Assembly: GCF_000967725.1 (NCBI RefSeq)
Contig: NZ_JXYE01000001.1
Span: forward strand, 124,001 to 188,000
Source of the DNA: Loktanella sp. S4079
Lineage (GTDB): Bacteria > Pseudomonadota > Alphaproteobacteria > Rhodobacterales > Rhodobacteraceae
Length of the DNA: 64,000 nt
Direction of reading: 5' to 3'
The position numbers and the translations under genes are program-made. A model generated the notes under the pieces. That model was not told the origin of the DNA. It worked only from the letters and a program-made list of their open reading frames with translations, and made no database searches. How positions within the stretch are numbered: position 1 is the stretch's first letter; each line of letters opens with the position of its first letter. Of this stretch, positions 55,437 through 63,808 are shown piece after piece.

Positions 55437-56843
55437 TCAGAGTCGATAAGCTTGCTTAGCAAGCCGATAGGTGAGGTCATGCGCGACCTCATGTGCATCC
55501 GCCATTCCAAGCCGCCCTGTCGCGACAAGATTGGCCAGATATGCGCAATCCGAGCGCCGAGCGACATCGTGCCGGGCTGGGATTGAACAGAACGCGCGGG
55601 TGTCGTCATTAAAGCCGACCGTGTTGTAGAACCCGCATGTTTCTGTTGTTTGTTCACGGAATCGTTTGATCCCTTCGTAGCTGTCAAAGAACCACCAAGG
55701 CGGCCCCAGACGCAGCGCAGGGTATGCCCCTGCCAATGGCGCCAATTCACGGCTGTAGCTGGTTTCATCCAAGGTAAACACGATCACCGTCAGTGACGGC
55801 TCCATGCCCACTGCATCCAGCAACGGCTTTAGCGCCCGGACGTAATCCGTCTGACTTGGGATATCGAAACCCTTGTCACGACCAAAACCAGCAAATACCC
55901 CAGCCGAATGGTTACGGAACGACCCCGGATGGATTTGTAAAACCAGCCCGTCATCTAGGCTCATCTTGGCCATCTCGGTCAGCATTTGCCCACGGAATGC
56001 ATCGGCCTCTGCGGCCGAGCACGTCCCTGCCAGCGCCTTAGCGAATAGCGCCGCTGCATCCGCGGCTGACATATTTTCGGTACGCGCTGTTGCGTGACCA
56101 TGGTCGCTCGCGGTGGCACCGCTTTCCTTAAAGAACGCGCGCCGCTTACGATGGGCGGCTAGGTATCCTTCCCATGTCGCGGTATCTTCGCCTGTCAGCG
56201 CGCCCAGCTGGGCAACATTATCAGCAAAGCCTTCGAACTCTGGATCGACGACATTGTCGGGACGGTATGTGGTGATCACACGACCACCCCAACCGCTGTC
56301 AGCGATTTGTTGATGCCACTTCAGATCATCCAACGCGCTTTCCGTGGTGGCGAGCGCTTCGATCTTGAACCGATCGAATAGGGCACGCGGGCGGAAGTCA
56401 TCCTGCGCCAATTTGCTGTCGATGTGATCGTAATAGGCGTCAGCGGTGTCTGCTGATAGGCGCTCATCAATCCCGAACACATGTTCAAACGAATGATCCA
56501 ACCACATCGCAGACGGCGTCCCGCGCAGCAAATAATAGTTCTCGGCAAAGCGTTTCCAGATTTTGCGGGGATCCGTTTCGACCGTGCCACCATCAATACG
56601 TGGCACGCCAAGGTCAGCCATGCTCACGCCCTGCGATACCAACATCCGAAACACATAGTGATCCGGAACAACAAAAAGCTGGGCAGGGTCAGGAAAGCGT
56701 TCGTTCTTTGCAAACCAGCTCGGGTCGCAGTGCCCGTGCGGGCTGATAATGGGTAAATCCGCAACGCTGTCATAAAGCGCACGGGCGATTTTTCGCACCC
56801 CTGATTCGACCGGAAAAAGTCGGTCAGGATCAGTTAATTTCAT
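55437..56843 (-). CDS. uxaC: Glucuronate isomerase (uronate isomerase)
   Basis: A 468-residue amidohydrolase-fold enzyme that converts D-glucuronate to D-fructuronate and D-galacturonate to D-tagaturonate. Signature segments are [20 protein letters not shown] (metal-site His-x-His), [34 protein letters not shown]-like [20 protein letters not shown] and [23 protein letters not shown] 56843 follows GGGGGG by 9 bases. It is the first gene of the uronate import operon (uxaC-dctPQM) and is divergent from gntR. The reading to 56882 is rejected for lack of an SD. Confidence 0.94.
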   Translation of the reverse strand: MKLTDPDRLFPVESGVRKIARALYDSVADLPIISPHGHCDPSWFAKNERFPDPAQLFVVPDHYVFRMLVSQGVSMADLGVPRIDGGTVETDPRKIWKRFAENYYLLRGTPSAMWLDHSFEHVFGIDERLSADTADAYYDHIDSKLAQDDFRPRALFDRFKIEALATTESALDDLKWHQQIADSGWGGRVITTYRPDNVVDPEFEGFADNVAQLGALTGEDTATWEGYLAAHRKRRAFFKESGATASDHGHATARTENMSAADAAALFAKALAGTCSAAEADAFRGQMLTEMAKMSLDDGLVLQIHPGSFRNHSAGVFAGFGRDKGFDIPSQTDYVRALKPLLDAVGMEPSLTVIVFTLDETSYSRELAPLAGAYPALRLGPPWWFFDSYEGIKRFREQTTETCGFYNTVGFNDDTRAFCSIPARHDVARRSDCAYLANLVATGRLGMADAHEVAHDLTYRLAKQAYRL

Positions 56844-56863
56844 CGAATTTCCCCCCAAAGGAC

Positions 56864-56892
56864 TTGCGATACCTCTAGTCATCTAATATGTT
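56864..56892 (+). promoter_or_regulatory. Candidate sigma-70 promoter of the GntR gene
   Basis: TTGCGA (56864-56869) and TATGTT (56887-56892) are separated by 17 bases and read toward gntR. The -10 overlaps the GTTAGTCTGG motif. The inverted pair ATCTA (56881) / TAGAT (56900) brackets it, a possible operator that would block initiation. Confidence 0.45.
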
Positions 56893-56899
56893 AGTCTGG
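56890..56899 (+). promoter_or_regulatory. GTTAGTCTGG motif copy 3, upstream of the GntR gene
   Basis: GTTAGTCTGG within TATGTTAGTCTGGTAG, beginning 35 bases before gntR in the uxaC/gntR divergent region. With the copy before the AraC gene it shares 13 contiguous bases (TATGTTAGTCTGG). Confidence 0.45.
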
Positions 56900-56924
56900 T
56901 AGATACGTCAAACTGGAAATTGCC

Positions 56925-57617
56925 ATGCCCGCGCTAGCCTCTCTTGGCCAAATGCAAACCACGACAGCCACCGATCAGGTTTTTCAGGCGCTTTATTCAG
57001 CGATCATTACCCTTGAACTCGCCCCCGGCAGCAAGGTGTCCGAGGCAGAGGTCGCGCGTAATCTTGGGGTGTCGCGACAGCCTGTACGCGACGCGTTTTA
57101 TCGACTGTCTGAACTAGGCTTTATGTTGATCCGCCCGCAACGCGCGACCACCATCACATACATCTCAGAACAGGCGCTCTTGGACGCACGGTTTATCCGT
57201 ACCGCCCTAGAGGTCGAATGCCTGCGCACAGCGATTGCCAAAATTGATGATGCTGACGTGGCCCGATTGGATGACCTACTTGCCCAGCAAGAAGAGGCCA
57301 TCGAAAAAGGTGATCGGCTTGGCTTTCATGCGCTCGACGACCAATTCCACGAAGCCATCTGCGATATTGCCGGACATCCCAAAGCGTGGAACCTAATCCA
57401 CGAACAAAAGGTCCACCTTGATCGGGTGCGCTATCTATCACTGGCCTTTGGCGCGCAGAGCGCACTGGACGATCACCGCGCGATTATGAAATGCATCCGC
57501 GACCGCGACGCCGACGCAGGAGAGGCACAGCTTCGCACACATTTGGCGCGTATTCTGGGCATCTTGGAACAGGTGCGCTCATCACATCCAGAGTTGATGG
57601 AAAGCCACCAAAAATGA
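56925..57617 (+). CDS. GntR-family (FadR/FCD) regulator of uronate genes
   Basis: A 230-residue regulator. The winged helix (about 15-80) has DQVFQALYSAIITLELAPGS, EAEVARNLGVSRQPVRDAF and a wing. The C-terminal FCD domain (about 90-215) has ARFIRTALEVECLRTAI, HALDDQFHEAICDIAGHP and HRAIMKCIRDRDADAGEAQL, with metal-binding His/Asp. It is probably a repressor that responds to a uronate or KDG intermediate. It is divergent from uxaC and its stop overlaps kdgK (ATGA). GGAA 7 bases before the ATG is a fair SD. Confidence 0.86.
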   Translation: MPALASLGQMQTTTATDQVFQALYSAIITLELAPGSKVSEAEVARNLGVSRQPVRDAFYRLSELGFMLIRPQRATTITYISEQALLDARFIRTALEVECLRTAIAKIDDADVARLDDLLAQQEEAIEKGDRLGFHALDDQFHEAICDIAGHPKAWNLIHEQKVHLDRVRYLSLAFGAQSALDDHRAIMKCIRDRDADAGEAQLRTHLARILGILEQVRSSHPELMESHQK

Positions 57618-58510
57618 CGAACCGTATTCTCGCGATCGGCGAATGCATGGTCGAAATGGCCCCTCAGGCACAGGGCGGCTATGCGATGGGATTTGCTGGC
57701 GATACGCTTAACACCGCGTGGTATCTGCGCAAAGCACTGCCAACGGATTGGGAAATCTCGTATCTGACAGGTGTTGGCACCGATGCGATGTCGCAGCAGA
57801 TGACTGAATTCATCTCTACCGCCGGGATTAGGCCAGAGTTCCTAACCGTCACAGATCGCACGGTTGGACTATATATGATCTCGCTTAAGGACGGAGAGCG
57901 CAGTTTCAGCTATTGGCGCAGCGTATCAGCGGCGCGCAAACTGGGGCAACATCACACGCCGATTGACACGCTGCGCGCCGGTGATGTCGCATATTTTTCC
58001 GGCATCACCATGGCCATCGTCGAACCCGAAGATCGCAGCGCTTTGCTTGATCGGCTGACCTCAGCACGCGAACGGGGTGTGATCATCGCCTTTGATCCCA
58101 ATTTGCGCCCCCGGCTTTGGGCGAACAATCATGAAATGCGCGATTGGATCATGAAGGCTGCCGCAGTATCCGACATCGCGCTGCCATCATTTGAAGACGA
58201 GGCCGACATTTTTGGTGACGCAGGTAAGGCCGCAACATTGAAACGCTACCAAGACGCCGGTGTCAGTTGTGTCGTGGTCAAAGACGGACCCGCCGATGTC
58301 TTGGCACAAATTGGCACGAACACCCCCGTCACGGTGACCCCGCAGATTAACCCGAGCCCGGTTGACACAACAGCGGCTGGGGATTCATTCAATGCAGCAT
58401 TCTTGGCCGTGTATCTGCGTGATAAGGACCTAGCCAAAGCCATCGGCGCAGGTTGTGCGTTGTCGTATCAAGTGGTGTCGCATAAGGGCGCGTTGGTCGA
58501 TCTCAGCTAA
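57614..58510 (+). CDS. kdgK: 2-keto-3-deoxygluconate kinase
   Basis: A 298-residue PfkB-family sugar kinase that phosphorylates KDG to KDPG with ATP, the joint product of both uronate branches. It starts ILAIGECMVEMAPQAQGG and ends with the PfkB anion-hole motif DTTAAGDSFNAAFLAVYL near 253; the N-terminal GFAGDTLNTAWYLRK is the sugar-site loop. ATG 57614 overlaps the gntR stop (ATGA); a frame from 57491 is inside gntR. KDPG aldolase is not in the window. Confidence 0.92.
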   Translation: MTNRILAIGECMVEMAPQAQGGYAMGFAGDTLNTAWYLRKALPTDWEISYLTGVGTDAMSQQMTEFISTAGIRPEFLTVTDRTVGLYMISLKDGERSFSYWRSVSAARKLGQHHTPIDTLRAGDVAYFSGITMAIVEPEDRSALLDRLTSARERGVIIAFDPNLRPRLWANNHEMRDWIMKAAAVSDIALPSFEDEADIFGDAGKAATLKRYQDAGVSCVVVKDGPADVLAQIGTNTPVTVTPQINPSPVDTTAAGDSFNAAFLAVYLRDKDLAKAIGAGCALSYQVVSHKGALVDLS

Positions 58511-58580
58511 TCGTGTCAAACTGTTGCTTTGGCTGCTTTCCTTCCGTTACCAATGACGAAATTCGCGGAGGAAACACACA

Positions 58581-61025
58581 ATGACCGACCATCTCGAAAC
58601 GCTTGTTGATCAGATGACGCTAGAGGAACAGGTTTCGCTTTTGGCGGGCGAAGATCTGTGGTCTGTCAATGCAATTGCACGGCTTGATGTGGGTAAGATA
58701 CGCGTTACAGATGGCCCAAATGGTGCGCGTGGAGGCGGCGATTGGTTCGGCGGCGTGACGGCGGCGGCCTTTCCTGTTGGGATCGCAATGGGCGCCACGT
58801 GGAACCCTGACCTCGCCTACGAGGTTGGCGCGGCATTAGCCCAAGAAACGAAATCGAAATGTGCACATGTCCTGCTTGCGCCAACGATCAACATTCATCG
58901 GTCGGTCACCAATGGGCGTAACTTTGAATGCTTCGCCGAAGACCCCGAACTTACCGCAAAACTGACCGTGCCTTATATTCGCGGCCTGCAAGATAACGGG
59001 ATCGCCGCCACCCCAAAACACTATGCCGGCAATGAATCCGAAATACAGCGCACGACGATGAATTCGGAAATTGATGAACGCAGCCTGCGCGAAGTCTATC
59101 TGCGCCCATTCGAGGCCGCCGTCAAAGACGCGAACACTTGGGCGATGATGTCGTCCTATAACCGGCTGAACACGCAATACACATCAGAGAATGAATGGCT
59201 CTTGTCCGATGTCCTACGCGACGATTGGGGGTACGATGGGATCGTGATGTCCGATTGGTTTGGTTCGCATTCAACCGCCGAAACCGTTAACGCAGGGCTC
59301 GACCTTGAGATGCCCGGCCCGACCCGTGATCGCGGAGACAAATTGGTTGCAGCGGTTCAAGAAGGAAAAGTCGCACCAGACACCGTGCGCACGCGCGCCC
59401 TGAATATGCTGCACCTGATGGATCGTACTGGCGCATTGACGGACAAAACACCCTACAATGAACGCTCTGTAGATTTGCCCGAAACACGCGCCTTGATCCG
59501 GCGCGCCGGTGCCGAAGCGGCTGTGCTGCTCAAGAACGAAAATCTGCTGCCCTTGTCCACGCCCAGCGGCAAGATCGCCGTCATCGGGCCCAACGCCGCT
59601 GAGGCGCAGATCATGGGCGGCGGGTCATCGTATATCAATGCGCACTACCGCGTTTCACCGCTACAAGCGCTACAAGACCGCTTTGGTGCTGAGAACATTG
59701 TACACGCGCCGGGCTGCCAGAACCATCGTTGGGAACCACTGTTCATCGGCGATGTTGACGTCGCATATTTTGACAATGCGACCTGCGCGGGCGACCCGGT
59801 TGCGACCGAAACCTTGGGCCAGACGCAGACCTTTTGGATGCCGCCAATCGGCGAAGGCAAAGTTAACCCAACAGGGTTTTCCGCACGCATCAGCTGGAAA
59901 TATACAGCGACAACCACGGGAATGCATCGTTTTGGCCTGCATGCCACTGGACCTAGCAAGCTTTATGTCGATGGCACGCTGGTTGTAAATGCCGCCGACA
60001 ACTGGACCCGTGGCCGTACGTTCTTTGAGGAAGGGTGCGATGAAATCACGGCAGATTACGCACTCACCGCTGGCGAGACCTACGCCGTAACCGTCGAATT
60101 TGCCGCACGCAAAAGCGCCATGCTGGACCTGTCGGCATTTCGGGCAGGCATCGGTGTGCCATTAGGCGTTGAGGCGATTGAACAGGCCGTCAACGCCGCC
60201 AAGGCAGCCGATACCGCGATCATCTTTGCTGGGCGCTCAGGCGAATGGGATACAGAAGGCTCCGACCTCCAAGATATCATGCTGCCCGGTGCACAGGATG
60301 CGCTGATCGCCGCCGTTTTGGCTGCAAACCCGAATACTGTCGTCGTTCTGCAAACGGGCGGCCCCGTGGAAATGCCATGGATCAATGAAGCAAAGGCCGT
60401 TCTACAGGCGTGGTATCCCGGTCAAGAGGCGGGAAATGCGATCTGCGACGTCTTGTTTGGCGATACGGAGCCTGGTGGGCGTCTGCCGCAGACCTTTCCG
60501 GTCAAATGGCAGGACAACCCAACTTGGTCACAAGACCCCGAAATCTATCCCGGCCTAGATGGAAAAACCCGCTACGAAGAAGGCGTGTTCATCGGCTATC
60601 GCCATTATGATCGCCACGGCATCACCCCTATGTTCCCCTTTGGTCATGGGCTTGGTTACACCAGCTTCGCGCTGTCCGATTGTCATGCGGAACACAATGG
60701 CGATGGGACAAGGGTCAATGCCCGCCTGACCAATACCGGCAAACGCCAAGGTACGACTGTGGTACAGCTATATATTGGCGATACATCCGCGAGCGTCCCC
60801 CGGCCAATCAAAGAGCTGAAAACATTTGCCAAAATCGCGCTGGCGCCCGGCGAAACCCGTGATTTCACGCTTGACCTTAGCGGACGTGACTTTGCGTTCT
60901 TTGATGTCGATACAGGTGTCTGGCGTGTCGAAGAGGGTGAATTTGAGATACACCTCGGGTTTTCGGCGACCGATATTGCCTGCACCACGAAAATCACGAT
61001 GCAGGCCACAACCTACGCGAAATAG
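58581..61025 (+). CDS. GH3 family glycoside hydrolase with PA14 domain, cytoplasmic
   Basis: An 814-residue enzyme. The N-terminal TIM barrel (about 1-300) carries KHYAGNESE (from 146) and the nucleophile Asp225 in GIVMSDWFGSH. The second domain begins near 310 (RAGAEAAVLLKNENLLPLS); a PA14-type insert at roughly 390-540 has WKYTATTTGMHRFGLHATG and GPSKLYVDGTLVVNAADN. A fibronectin-like domain (TNTGKRQGTTVVQLYIGD) closes the protein. This is a beta-glucosidase-type layout; beta-galactosidase, beta-xylosidase or arabinosidase activity is also possible. No signal peptide. GGAGG lies 9 bases before ATG. It follows kdgK by 70 bases, same direction. Confidence 0.88.
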   Translation: MTDHLETLVDQMTLEEQVSLLAGEDLWSVNAIARLDVGKIRVTDGPNGARGGGDWFGGVTAAAFPVGIAMGATWNPDLAYEVGAALAQETKSKCAHVLLAPTINIHRSVTNGRNFECFAEDPELTAKLTVPYIRGLQDNGIAATPKHYAGNESEIQRTTMNSEIDERSLREVYLRPFEAAVKDANTWAMMSSYNRLNTQYTSENEWLLSDVLRDDWGYDGIVMSDWFGSHSTAETVNAGLDLEMPGPTRDRGDKLVAAVQEGKVAPDTVRTRALNMLHLMDRTGALTDKTPYNERSVDLPETRALIRRAGAEAAVLLKNENLLPLSTPSGKIAVIGPNAAEAQIMGGGSSYINAHYRVSPLQALQDRFGAENIVHAPGCQNHRWEPLFIGDVDVAYFDNATCAGDPVATETLGQTQTFWMPPIGEGKVNPTGFSARISWKYTATTTGMHRFGLHATGPSKLYVDGTLVVNAADNWTRGRTFFEEGCDEITADYALTAGETYAVTVEFAARKSAMLDLSAFRAGIGVPLGVEAIEQAVNAAKAADTAIIFAGRSGEWDTEGSDLQDIMLPGAQDALIAAVLAANPNTVVVLQTGGPVEMPWINEAKAVLQAWYPGQEAGNAICDVLFGDTEPGGRLPQTFPVKWQDNPTWSQDPEIYPGLDGKTRYEEGVFIGYRHYDRHGITPMFPFGHGLGYTSFALSDCHAEHNGDGTRVNARLTNTGKRQGTTVVQLYIGDTSASVPRPIKELKTFAKIALAPGETRDFTLDLSGRDFAFFDVDTGVWRVEEGEFEIHLGFSATDIACTTKITMQATTYAK

Positions 61026-61026
61026 G

Positions 61027-62418
61027 CTAAGCGGACTGGCCCGCCTTGCGTATTTGATCAAGGCAGGTCGCCAAAGATTCCTGTTCGATTTGGGCGTATA
61101 GCGCGAATTCATCAGCGGTCTCGGCACCTAGCGCCGCTTCAAAGGCAGATTTGCTCGATGCAGCATGGCGATCCTGTGCGGCTGCATCTCCAAGGTTCGA
61201 TTGGAAAATACCCGCTGCACTGACGGGCAGAAAATCTTCGTAGATGATCGGACTTAGACCCAGTACGCCCGCATCCAAAAGTGCGGAAACAGACATATCG
61301 TCCACCTTGCCAGAAGGCATTTGGGCGATTGAAAACTTAAAATGTGCAAGCCCCTCATCATAAAGCGCGCGCCAGCTATCAGGAAACACCTGAAACGCCT
61401 GATCGAGCGCTGCCATATAGGCATCGGCATTTGTCCCGTCACTTGCTGGCAGAATTTCTGCCCGCACTGCTGCGAGCGTCTGATCATATAGCGCCCGTCC
61501 CTTAGGGGTGAGCGCGACACCGCGCTGCTCGATTTCTCCGAAACGTGCGGTATGACTGCCAATCGTTTCAGTGCCATCTTTGGATGGAAAGTTGACCTTT
61601 TCCTCTAACGCCTTGAACGATGTCTGACGCAACAAAATCGGACACTCACGGCGCGGCGGCCCTTCGACGACGGCTTTGGCTGGTAGGCCGCGCGCAATCA
61701 TCCCGGCCTGCGCAGCATCGATATCAAGCGTGCGCGGCGTCAGATGGTTGATGTGCGGCCCCTTGAACGACACCACATCCGCAATCAGTCGATGCGTATC
61801 GTTCAACTGCTCAAATGTCTGGATGTCCACGCAAGCATCAGCATGCCAGCGAAATGTCTCGAGCACTTCGGCAACAAAGGCCTGCGCGTCTTGCTCTGAC
61901 AATCCGCCTGCGGATTCGGCTTTTTGGGTCAGGGCGATTGCATTCGGGGTAAAGATCTGGCGCCCATCCAAAATCGCAGCAGCCTGCGCGCGCAGGGCCT
62001 CATCTGCAATCAATTCGAGCCGTAACAGAGACGTAAAAACCCGAAACGGGTTCGCGGCAAGTGCAGTACGCGAGACTGGTCGAAAGGCGGTTGAATGCAC
62101 GGGAACCGCCGCCGCAGACAGATCATAATAGCCAACAGGGTACATGCCCATCACCGCAAACACGCGGGCCATCATCGCCAGCTCTTGGGCTGTGCCCAGC
62201 CGGATCGCACCGTGGCGTTCTTGGGATATGCGGGTGGTATCCTCGTCCGGGGTCAAGTTCAAAACAGCCGCTTGCGCCCCACCAAGCGTTTCCGCGTTGG
62301 TCTGCTCAACGATCTCTAGCAAATCACCATAGGCGGGAACTTCGCTGCGATACATGGCAGACATCGCCGCTGAGAAATCAGCGCGGATCGCATCGGGGTT
62401 TGCAAATCTGGCGGCCAT
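61027..62418 (-). CDS. hglS: 2-oxoadipate dioxygenase/decarboxylase (HglS, DUF1338)
   Basis: A 463-residue VOC-fold Fe(II) enzyme. HglS of Pseudomonas converts 2-oxoadipate to D-2-hydroxyglutarate in D-lysine breakdown. Motifs fit: ERHGAIRLG (His69, Arg73), FKGPHINHLTPR (His225) and ARFGEIEQRG (Glu295), at almost the positions of the known ligands. ATG 62418 (MAARFANPDAIRADFSAAMS) gives the family N-terminus and has AAGGA 8 bases before it; 62427 is the alternative. The stop is one base from the convergent GH3 stop. Its link to the pectin genes is unclear. Confidence 0.88.
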   Translation of the reverse strand: MAARFANPDAIRADFSAAMSAMYRSEVPAYGDLLEIVEQTNAETLGGAQAAVLNLTPDEDTTRISQERHGAIRLGTAQELAMMARVFAVMGMYPVGYYDLSAAAVPVHSTAFRPVSRTALAANPFRVFTSLLRLELIADEALRAQAAAILDGRQIFTPNAIALTQKAESAGGLSEQDAQAFVAEVLETFRWHADACVDIQTFEQLNDTHRLIADVVSFKGPHINHLTPRTLDIDAAQAGMIARGLPAKAVVEGPPRRECPILLRQTSFKALEEKVNFPSKDGTETIGSHTARFGEIEQRGVALTPKGRALYDQTLAAVRAEILPASDGTNADAYMAALDQAFQVFPDSWRALYDEGLAHFKFSIAQMPSGKVDDMSVSALLDAGVLGLSPIIYEDFLPVSAAGIFQSNLGDAAAQDRHAASSKSAFEAALGAETADEFALYAQIEQESLATCLDQIRKAGQSA

Positions 62419-62435
62419 CACATTCATCCTTGCAT

Positions 62436-62468
62436 CGAAAAAACCGCAGCCAAAGGTTGGCTACGGTT
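62436..62468 (-). terminator. Rho-independent terminator of the second TRAP operon
   Basis: AACCG-C-AGCCA / TGGCT-A-CGGTT forms a 10-base-pair stem with one mismatch and a 5-base loop. On the minus strand six T residues follow (complement of 62438-62443). It lies 35 bases past the dctM stop and just before hglS. Confidence 0.75.
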
Positions 62469-62503
62469 ATTGGTAAATCATGCTTTAGGAATGCTGAATA
62501 GCC

Positions 62504-63808
62504 CTATCCAAACATCGAGTTCGGGATTGCCAATGCAATCTGCGGAAACAGGATTATCAGGATCAGCGATGCAAGCATGGCCAACAGAAATGGGATCACA
62601 CCCTTAAAGATAGTATGAAGCGGAATATCCTCAGCAACGCTGCGCACAACAAAGACATTCAGCCCAACGGGTGGCGTGATCATACCCATTTCAATCACGA
62701 TAACTGCGATGACACCAAACCAAATCGGGTCAAAACCCAGCCCCATGATGATCGGATAATATATCGGAATGGTCACAACCAGCATGGCCAGCCCATCCAA
62801 GAACATCCCCAAGACGACATAGCTCAGCAGGATAAGTACCAGCGTGCCATATGGTCCCAACCCAAACGAGGTCAGCATATGGCTGAGGGCCAATGGAATA
62901 TCCGTGATCGCCAAGAATGGGTTCAGCACATTTGCGCCCACAACGATCATATAGAGCATTGCTGATGTCTTAACCGTATCGCCCAGCGCATTCACAAATC
63001 CAGCCCGCGATAGGCTGCCTGAAAGTAATGCAATAGCGATAACCAATCCGGCGCCGATCCCTGATGCCTCAACCGGGGTAAAGACCCCCAGATAGATCCC
63101 GCCAATGGATACAGTGATTACCCCAACCAACGGGGCCGCACGACCAAACAGGCGGATACGTTCAGACAGGGGCTTGGCTTCGCCAACTGGTCCCGCCGCA
63201 GGGTTGCGCAGCGTCACAACCCAAATGGCGAGAATGAACAACCCGCTCATGAGCACCCCCGGCAGAATGCCTGCCATAAACAGACGTCCGATAGATTCCT
63301 CAGTCAAAATGGCATAGATGACAAACCCTGTTGACGGAGGGATCAAGAAGCCAAGCGTGCCGCCAGCAGCAATCGACCCGGTGGATAGACCAGGCCCGTA
63401 GCCCAGACGTTTCATCTCAGGCAGGGCAACACGACCGATGGTGACGGCAGTCGCAACCGAAGATCCAGAAACGGCAGAGAACGCAGCGCAGCCAATAACC
63501 GAAGCCGACGCAAGCCCACCGCGAAATCGCCCCACCCAAGCGTGCGCTGCATCATAAAGCGCGCGACTAAAGCCGGATTCAGAGGCGATATTTCCAAGCA
63601 GCACAAACATCGGCACAACGATCAGATTGTAGTTGCTGATGGATGAATATGTCTCGGTGAACATAATGGCCGTGGCACGGCGCAGACCGTCCAAAATCCA
63701 AACACCGAAGAAACCGGTAAACAACATCGCAAAGGCGACAGGCGTGCGCAGGATCATCAACCCGAACAGGGCAACTATCCCCAAAATACCAATCATAAGG
63801 TCAGTCAT
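62504..63808 (-). CDS. TRAP transporter large permease (DctM), second system
   Basis: A 434-residue TRAP-M membrane protein with about 12 helices. Marks are LMILRTPVAFAMLFTGFFGV, GCAAFSAVSGSSVATAVTIG, LIPPSTGFVIYAILTEES and the C-terminal MGMITPPVGLNVFVVRSVA. ATG 63808 overlaps the dctQ stop by 8 bases. The binding protein lies outside the window, so the substrate cannot be guessed; hglS downstream is separated by a terminator. It belongs to a different subgroup from the uronate TRAP-M by sequence. Confidence 0.9.
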   Translation of the reverse strand: MTDLMIGILGIVALFGLMILRTPVAFAMLFTGFFGVWILDGLRRATAIMFTETYSSISNYNLIVVPMFVLLGNIASESGFSRALYDAAHAWVGRFRGGLASASVIGCAAFSAVSGSSVATAVTIGRVALPEMKRLGYGPGLSTGSIAAGGTLGFLIPPSTGFVIYAILTEESIGRLFMAGILPGVLMSGLFILAIWVVTLRNPAAGPVGEAKPLSERIRLFGRAAPLVGVITVSIGGIYLGVFTPVEASGIGAGLVIAIALLSGSLSRAGFVNALGDTVKTSAMLYMIVVGANVLNPFLAITDIPLALSHMLTSFGLGPYGTLVLILLSYVVLGMFLDGLAMLVVTIPIYYPIIMGLGFDPIWFGVIAVIVIEMGMITPPVGLNVFVVRSVAEDIPLHTIFKGVIPFLLAMLASLILIILFPQIALAIPNSMFG

